DNA of 9,068 nucleotides from Ruminococcus sp. UBA4350 (GTDB taxonomy: Bacteria > Bacillota > Clostridia > Oscillospirales > Ruminococcaceae): assembly GCA_002394125.1 (NCBI GenBank), contig DGSY01000168.1:7019-16086 (forward strand), in the 5' to 3' direction. Positions 6,171 to 9,068 of the stretch are shown here, piece by piece. The number at the start of each line of letters is the position of its first letter. Position 1 is the stretch's first letter. The notes under the pieces are model-generated. The model was not told the origin of the DNA. It saw only the letters and a list, made by a program, of their open reading frames with translations, and made no database searches. Made by a program: the position numbers and the translations under genes.

Positions 6171-6207
6171 CGGCTAACCGGAGTTTGTCGGTGTCTCCGG
6201 ATTGCCG
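6171..6207 (+). promoter_or_regulatory. Hairpin in the sirtuin leader
   Basis: CCGGAG (6178-6183) pairs with CTCCGG (6195-6200) around an 11-base loop. Beyond a 3-base internal loop the stem continues as CGGC (6171-6174) with GCCG (6204-6207). It ends 8 bases before the sirtuin ribosome-binding site. It has no T-run. It may protect the mRNA 5' end or tune translation; no known riboswitch is recognised. Confidence 0.4.
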
Positions 6208-6230
6208 AGTGAAATAAAGGAGGAATCATC

Positions 6231-6944
6231 ATGAACGAGATCGAAAAGCTGAAAAATGCCGTTGACAAAGCAAAGACGATCGTCTTTTTCGGCGGCGCGG
6301 GCGTCTCCACGGAAAGCGGCATCCCCGATTTCCGCAGCGTGGACGGCCTCTACAACCAGAAATACGACTATCCGCCGGAGACGATCCTCAGCCACAGCTT
6401 CTTCCTGCGGCACACCGCGGAATTCTACCGCTTCTACCGCGACAAGCTGCTCAGCCACGACGCAAAGCCGAATGCCGCGCACTATAAGCTCGCGGAATGG
6501 GAGCAGCAGGGCAAGCTCAATGCCGTCCTGACGCAGAATATCGACGGGCTGCATTCTGCCGCCGGCAGCAAAAAGGTGCTGGAGCTGCACGGCAGCGTGC
6601 TGCGCAATTACTGCATGGACTGCGGCAAATTCCACACCGTTGACATCATCAAAAACGGAAAGGGTCTGCCGCGATGCGAATGCGGCGGACTCATCAAGCC
6701 GGATGTCGTCCTCTATGAGGAGCCGCTCGACCAGAGCGTCATGGAGGAAGCCATCCGCTGTATCCGGGAGGCTGATATGATGATCATCGGCGGCACCTCG
6801 CTGGCGGTCTATCCCGCTGCCGGACTGATCGAATATTTCCGCGGCGATACGCTCGCACTCGTCAACCGCGATGCCACACCGCTCGACCGCCGCGCTGATA
6901 TTGTCGTTCACGACAGCATCGGAAAGGTGTTCTCTGCACTTTGA
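6231..6944 (+). CDS. cobB: NAD-dependent protein deacylase, sirtuin (SIR2/CobB family)
   Basis: A 237-aa sirtuin that removes acetyl or other acyl groups from lysines using NAD, giving nicotinamide and O-acyl-ADP-ribose; it acts in the cytosol. The signature is intact: GAGVSTESGIPDFR (22-35) for NAD binding, TQNIDGLH (101-108), catalytic H120 in ELHGS, GTS (188-190) and NRD (212-214) of the Rossmann fold. Zinc ligands are C128 and C131 (CMDC), then C149 and C151 in a tight CxC instead of the more usual CxxC. Length and order match bacterial enzymes. It is not fused to or beside a macrodomain gene, so it is not the SirTM type. The ATG at 6231 follows a perfect AAAGGAGG (6216-6223) at 7 bases. 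A promoter was not found in the short gap, so it may rely on read-through from the operon upstream. Confidence 0.93.
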   Translation: MNEIEKLKNAVDKAKTIVFFGGAGVSTESGIPDFRSVDGLYNQKYDYPPETILSHSFFLRHTAEFYRFYRDKLLSHDAKPNAAHYKLAEWEQQGKLNAVLTQNIDGLHSAAGSKKVLELHGSVLRNYCMDCGKFHTVDIIKNGKGLPRCECGGLIKPDVVLYEEPLDQSVMEEAIRCIREADMMIIGGTSLAVYPAAGLIEYFRGDTLALVNRDATPLDRRADIVVHDSIGKVFSAL

Positions 6945-6973
6945 TTTTCAAGCAGATACGCGGAATTTCTGCT

Positions 6974-6990
6974 GTTATCAGTTTGATAAC
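6974..6990. promoter_or_regulatory. Inverted repeat upstream of the lipoprotein promoter
   Basis: GTTATCA (6974-6980) and TGATAAC (6984-6990) are perfect 7-base arms around GTT, extendable by two pairs in RNA. The dyad ends 21 bases before the -35 box and could be an operator. It could also be a weak terminator of the sirtuin gene, but the next T-run (7003-7008) is 12 bases away, which argues against that. Confidence 0.4.
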
Positions 6991-7011
6991 GGACTGTCAC
7001 AATTTTTTCAC

Positions 7012-7040
7012 TTGACTTTTCATGCAAAAAACGGTATAAT
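7012..7040 (+). promoter_or_regulatory. Strong sigma-A promoter of the lipoprotein gene
   Basis: TTGACT (7012-7017) and TATAAT (7035-7040) are separated by 17 bases, 11 of 12 consensus positions. Transcription should start near 7047. The leader of about 73 bases opens with a small hairpin (ACCGT 7049-7053 with ACGGT 7060-7064), which may stabilise the mRNA 5' end. This is the best vegetative promoter in the window, implying high expression. Confidence 0.92.
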
Positions 7041-7119
7041 GATAGGGAACCGTACAAAGACGGTCGTGAAACGGAAATCATTCTGATCGCACAGTTATTC
7101 TGAAAGGAGTTCACATAAT

Positions 7120-8088
7120 ATGAACCGTTCCAAACGTATTATCGCTGCGCTGCTTGCAGCTGCACTGACGCTTCCGGCATTTTCCTGCGGTGAGAAGATC
7201 TCGCAGGCAGAGGGAAACAATGTTGTGAGCAATGCTGAAAACAGTGCGCCCGCCGAGAGCAATGCCGAAGCTCTCCCGCAGGAGACACAGGCCGGCGAAG
7301 CAAGCAAGGCCGAGGCCGGCGACAGCAGCAGCGCGGACAAGCCTGCTGAGGATTCCGGCAAGTCGAAGGAAGAGCAGAAGTTTGAGGAAGGCATTGTCAC
7401 GGATGCAAACGGCGGCCGCAACCAGAAGCTCTCCTTTGAGACACCGGAAAATGTCGATGAAGATGCGATCGTTTCGACGATCCGCGGCACAGACGGCAAG
7501 ATCTATGCGCCTGTCACCGATATCAACAAGAAGCCCGTCACTGAGGCAAACGGCGAGCAGAAAACCGAGATCTATACCGGCGAGACCAATGCCGCATCCT
7601 ACGAGGATCCGGCCTATCAGCCTGCACTCAAGGCATATCAGGCATACTGGCTCGATATCTCCAAGCGCCAGGACTTCGTTTTCGACGGCAACCTCATCGA
7701 GTTCGAGGCGAAGATCGCTGACGATGCGAAGGACGGCGTTTATCCGGTCGAGGTCTATTTTGCCGATCTCTCCAACTACAGCGCAAATACCGATGACAAT
7801 GCATCGAAGCTGAAGGACGTCGTATTCCGTGCCGGCTATGTCTGCGTCAATTCGGAGAAGCCGGAGATTCCGGCGCTGACCGATAAGCTCACCCTCACGC
7901 CGGATACCGTGACCGCGAAGCCGGGCGACACGATCCGCATGAACATCCGCATCGACAATAACCCCGGTCTGGTCGCATTCGTGATCCGTATGCACTACGA
8001 CAGCAAATTCATGACCATCACTGAAGGCGGCGCCGGCAGCGATCTCGGCAAGCTCGCACTGCTGACAACCAATACGCTCGATGACTGA
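7120..8088 (+). CDS. Secreted lipoprotein with cohesin-like half-domains in reversed order
   Basis: A 322-aa exported protein. Residues 1-23 are a signal peptide (MNRSKR, hydrophobic core, PAFSC) with a lipobox-like end, so C23 is probably lipidated. Residues 24-90 are a low-complexity Ala/Glu/Ser/Asn linker, likely a wall-spanning stalk. Residues 91-165 resemble threonine-rich linkers (VTDANG, PVTDINKKPVTEANG). Residues about 168-244 look like the second half of a cohesin-type beta-sandwich (WLDIS, FDGNLIEFEAKI, AKDGVYPVEVYFADLS, GYVCVN). Residues about 256-322 look like the first half (TVTAKPGDTIRMNIRI, NNPGLVAFVIRMHYD). The halves are thus in permuted order, and the protein stops soon after the first-half strands. 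The start follows AAAGGAG (7103-7109) at 10 bases. It has a strong promoter and its own terminator. Cohesins bind dockerins in cellulosomes, but this could equally be a generic adhesin domain. The family resemblance is from memory, not a search. Confidence 0.72.
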   Translation: MNRSKRIIAALLAAALTLPAFSCGEKISQAEGNNVVSNAENSAPAESNAEALPQETQAGEASKAEAGDSSSADKPAEDSGKSKEEQKFEEGIVTDANGGRNQKLSFETPENVDEDAIVSTIRGTDGKIYAPVTDINKKPVTEANGEQKTEIYTGETNAASYEDPAYQPALKAYQAYWLDISKRQDFVFDGNLIEFEAKIADDAKDGVYPVEVYFADLSNYSANTDDNASKLKDVVFRAGYVCVNSEKPEIPALTDKLTLTPDTVTAKPGDTIRMNIRIDNNPGLVAFVIRMHYDSKFMTITEGGAGSDLGKLALLTTNTLDD

Positions 8089-8114
8089 TCGCTGAATCAA
8101 TCGAAATCTGAAGC

Positions 8115-8143
8115 AAACACCGCAGATCCGTTCTGCGGTGTTT
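8115..8143 (+). terminator. Terminator of the lipoprotein gene
   Basis: AAACACCGCAG (8115-8125) pairs perfectly over 11 bp with CTGCGGTGTTT (8133-8143) around a 7-base loop. The only T-run is the TTT inside the stem, followed by CAG, so efficiency may be moderate. The WYL regulator's ribosome-binding site lies 10 bases further on, and read-through could supply its transcription. Confidence 0.72.
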
Positions 8144-8163
8144 CAGTCTGTCAGGAGGAATTT

Positions 8164-9068
8164 ATGGAATCGGAGCGCATTCTGCATATTCTCAATTATC
8201 TCACGCGAAGCACCAATGAGACAAAGTCCGTCACGGTGCGCGAGATCCTCGGTCATCTCGCGGCAAATTTCGATCTGCAAAATGTCTCCGCCCTGACCGT
8301 CCGGCGCGACATTGACCGGCTCATCACGGCAGGCTATGATATTCGCATCACGCACGGTGCGCACAATACCGCATATTACGCGCTCTGGGGCAGGGGCTTT
8401 TCGTTCAATGAAATTCGCTTTCTTGTCGATTCGGTCTCGATCAATCAGTTCCTCTCGGAGAAGCAGAAAAAGCAGCTGATCCGGAAATTTGAGGTGTTCT
8501 GCTCCGAGGAGGAGCTGCGAAGGCTCGTCAGCCGTGTTGTGATCGCAGGACAGGTCGCGCCCTCGACCGATCTGCTGCGGAATCTCGAACAGGTTCACAG
8601 CCTCATCGCGGCAAAGCAGAAGATCAACTTTGAATACGGCAAATACGATACCGGAAGGCAGATGCAGTTTTACAGCAAAAAGCGCGAAATGATCCCCGTT
8701 CGCGTCGTCTATTTCGACGGCAGATTCTATCTGCGCTGCGTCAATGAGGAGACCGGCGCGGAGCGCACCTACCGCATCGACCGGATGCGGGATATCCGTG
8801 AGGGCGGAAAGGCAAAGCGCGCCGCAAAGCTCTCGCAGCCGGATGGCGTTCAGCTCGATATGTTTCAGCCGGAGCGGTATGCAGCCGTCACATTCCGCGC
8901 CGACCGCGTTCTGCTGGACGATATGCTGGAGCATTTCGGCAAATATGCCGATGTGCAGCCCGACGATGACCCGCAGCGTGTCCGGATCCGTGTCCGAATC
9001 GGCATCGGCCCGAGCTTTTACCGCTGGGTGATGGGCTACGGCAGTCAGCTGGAGGTGCTCGCGCCCGC
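8164..9068 (+). CDS. HTH/WYL-domain transcriptional regulator, 3' end beyond the window
   Basis: The gene is open to the window edge, giving 301 residues without a stop; the usual family length of 300-330 aa suggests only a short tail is missing. An N-terminal DNA-binding helix-turn-helix of DeoR type (about 5-65, TVRRDIDRLITAGYDI) is followed by the typical bridging segment (FSFNEIRFLVDS, FLSEKQKKQLI, about 79-107). The WYL domain covers about 140-215, with FYL (188-190) in place of W-Y-L and YRIDRM (203-208). The C-terminal extension (about 236-301) reads VTFRADRVLLDDML and ends GSQLEVLAP. WYL domains bind nucleic acid or nucleotide ligands and often control stress, DNA-damage or defence genes. 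The ATG at 8164 follows AGGAGG (8153-8158) at 5 bases. No own promoter is visible. The target, possibly downstream, is unseen. Confidence 0.88.
   Translation, partial: MESERILHILNYLTRSTNETKSVTVREILGHLAANFDLQNVSALTVRRDIDRLITAGYDIRITHGAHNTAYYALWGRGFSFNEIRFLVDSVSINQFLSEKQKKQLIRKFEVFCSEEELRRLVSRVVIAGQVAPSTDLLRNLEQVHSLIAAKQKINFEYGKYDTGRQMQFYSKKREMIPVRVVYFDGRFYLRCVNEETGAERTYRIDRMRDIREGGKAKRAAKLSQPDGVQLDMFQPERYAAVTFRADRVLLDDMLEHFGKYADVQPDDDPQRVRIRVRIGIGPSFYRWVMGYGSQLEVLAP

Noticed and set aside
6231..6944. SirTM-type ADP-ribosylating sirtuin or a defence sirtuin.
   Set aside because: The motifs are those of an ordinary deacylase, and no macrodomain, lipoate-ligase-like or Argonaute-like partner gene is adjacent.
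7111..8100. 329-codon frame on the - strand opposite the lipoprotein gene.
   Set aside because: It mirrors a gene with promoter, ribosome-binding site, signal peptide and terminator on the + strand, and is a codon-bias shadow.
8101..8163. Independent promoter for the WYL regulator.
   Set aside because: No spaced -35/-10 pair was found in the short gap, only the lipoprotein terminator and the ribosome-binding site.
8143..8934. 263-codon frame on the - strand opposite the WYL regulator.
   Set aside because: It is antisense to a clear HTH/WYL protein, with no independent evidence.

Overview
The window looks like a chromosomal segment from a gut-type clostridial bacterium (Bacillota, probably Oscillospiraceae/Ruminococcaceae). 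This is inferred from content. There is a spoVM-like sporulation microgene, an EFR1-type flavodoxin/ferredoxin protein, a large YfhO-like membrane protein, and a lipoprotein carrying cohesin-like half-domains of the kind common in Ruminococcus. Promoters are vegetative sigma-A type and ribosome-binding sites are strong. No mobile element, CRISPR array, tRNA or rRNA is visible, and all confident genes lie on the + strand.

Layout. Positions 1-388 hold no gene I can support. They contain a strongly purine-skewed tract with six G-runs that merges into a very stable hairpin (233-288). Positions 389-582 form a compact, self-contained transcription unit: a sigma-E-like promoter, a strong Shine-Dalgarno, a 31-codon gene matching SpoVM (446-541), and a perfect 11-bp-stem terminator (551-582). 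Next comes an extended -10 promoter and the EFR1-family protein (731-1474). Then comes the 901-aa YfhO-like protein (1562-4267); its -10 box lies only about 9 bases before the ATG and no Shine-Dalgarno exists, so the mRNA is probably leaderless.

A 259-base spacer (4268-4526) carries a 20-base interrupted palindrome, a TATAAT box and a leader with two consecutive hairpins. It precedes a two-gene operon: a ROK-family regulator with degenerate sugar and zinc sites (4527-5714), and a small FMN-type split-barrel protein (5728-6120). That operon ends in a hairpin terminator (6130-6162). A sirtuin deacylase (6231-6944) follows, then a textbook sigma-A promoter (7012-7040) driving a 322-aa secreted lipoprotein (7120-8088) with its own terminator (8115-8143). 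The window ends inside a WYL-domain transcription regulator (8164 to the window edge).

How the genes relate. Apart from the ROK/split-barrel pair, most are single-gene units, so this reads as ordinary chromosome rather than one multi-gene system. The points most worth following up are the unflagged spoVM unit, the leaderless yfhO, the lipoprotein whose cohesin-like halves appear in reversed (permuted) order, and the G-rich/hairpin element at the left end.
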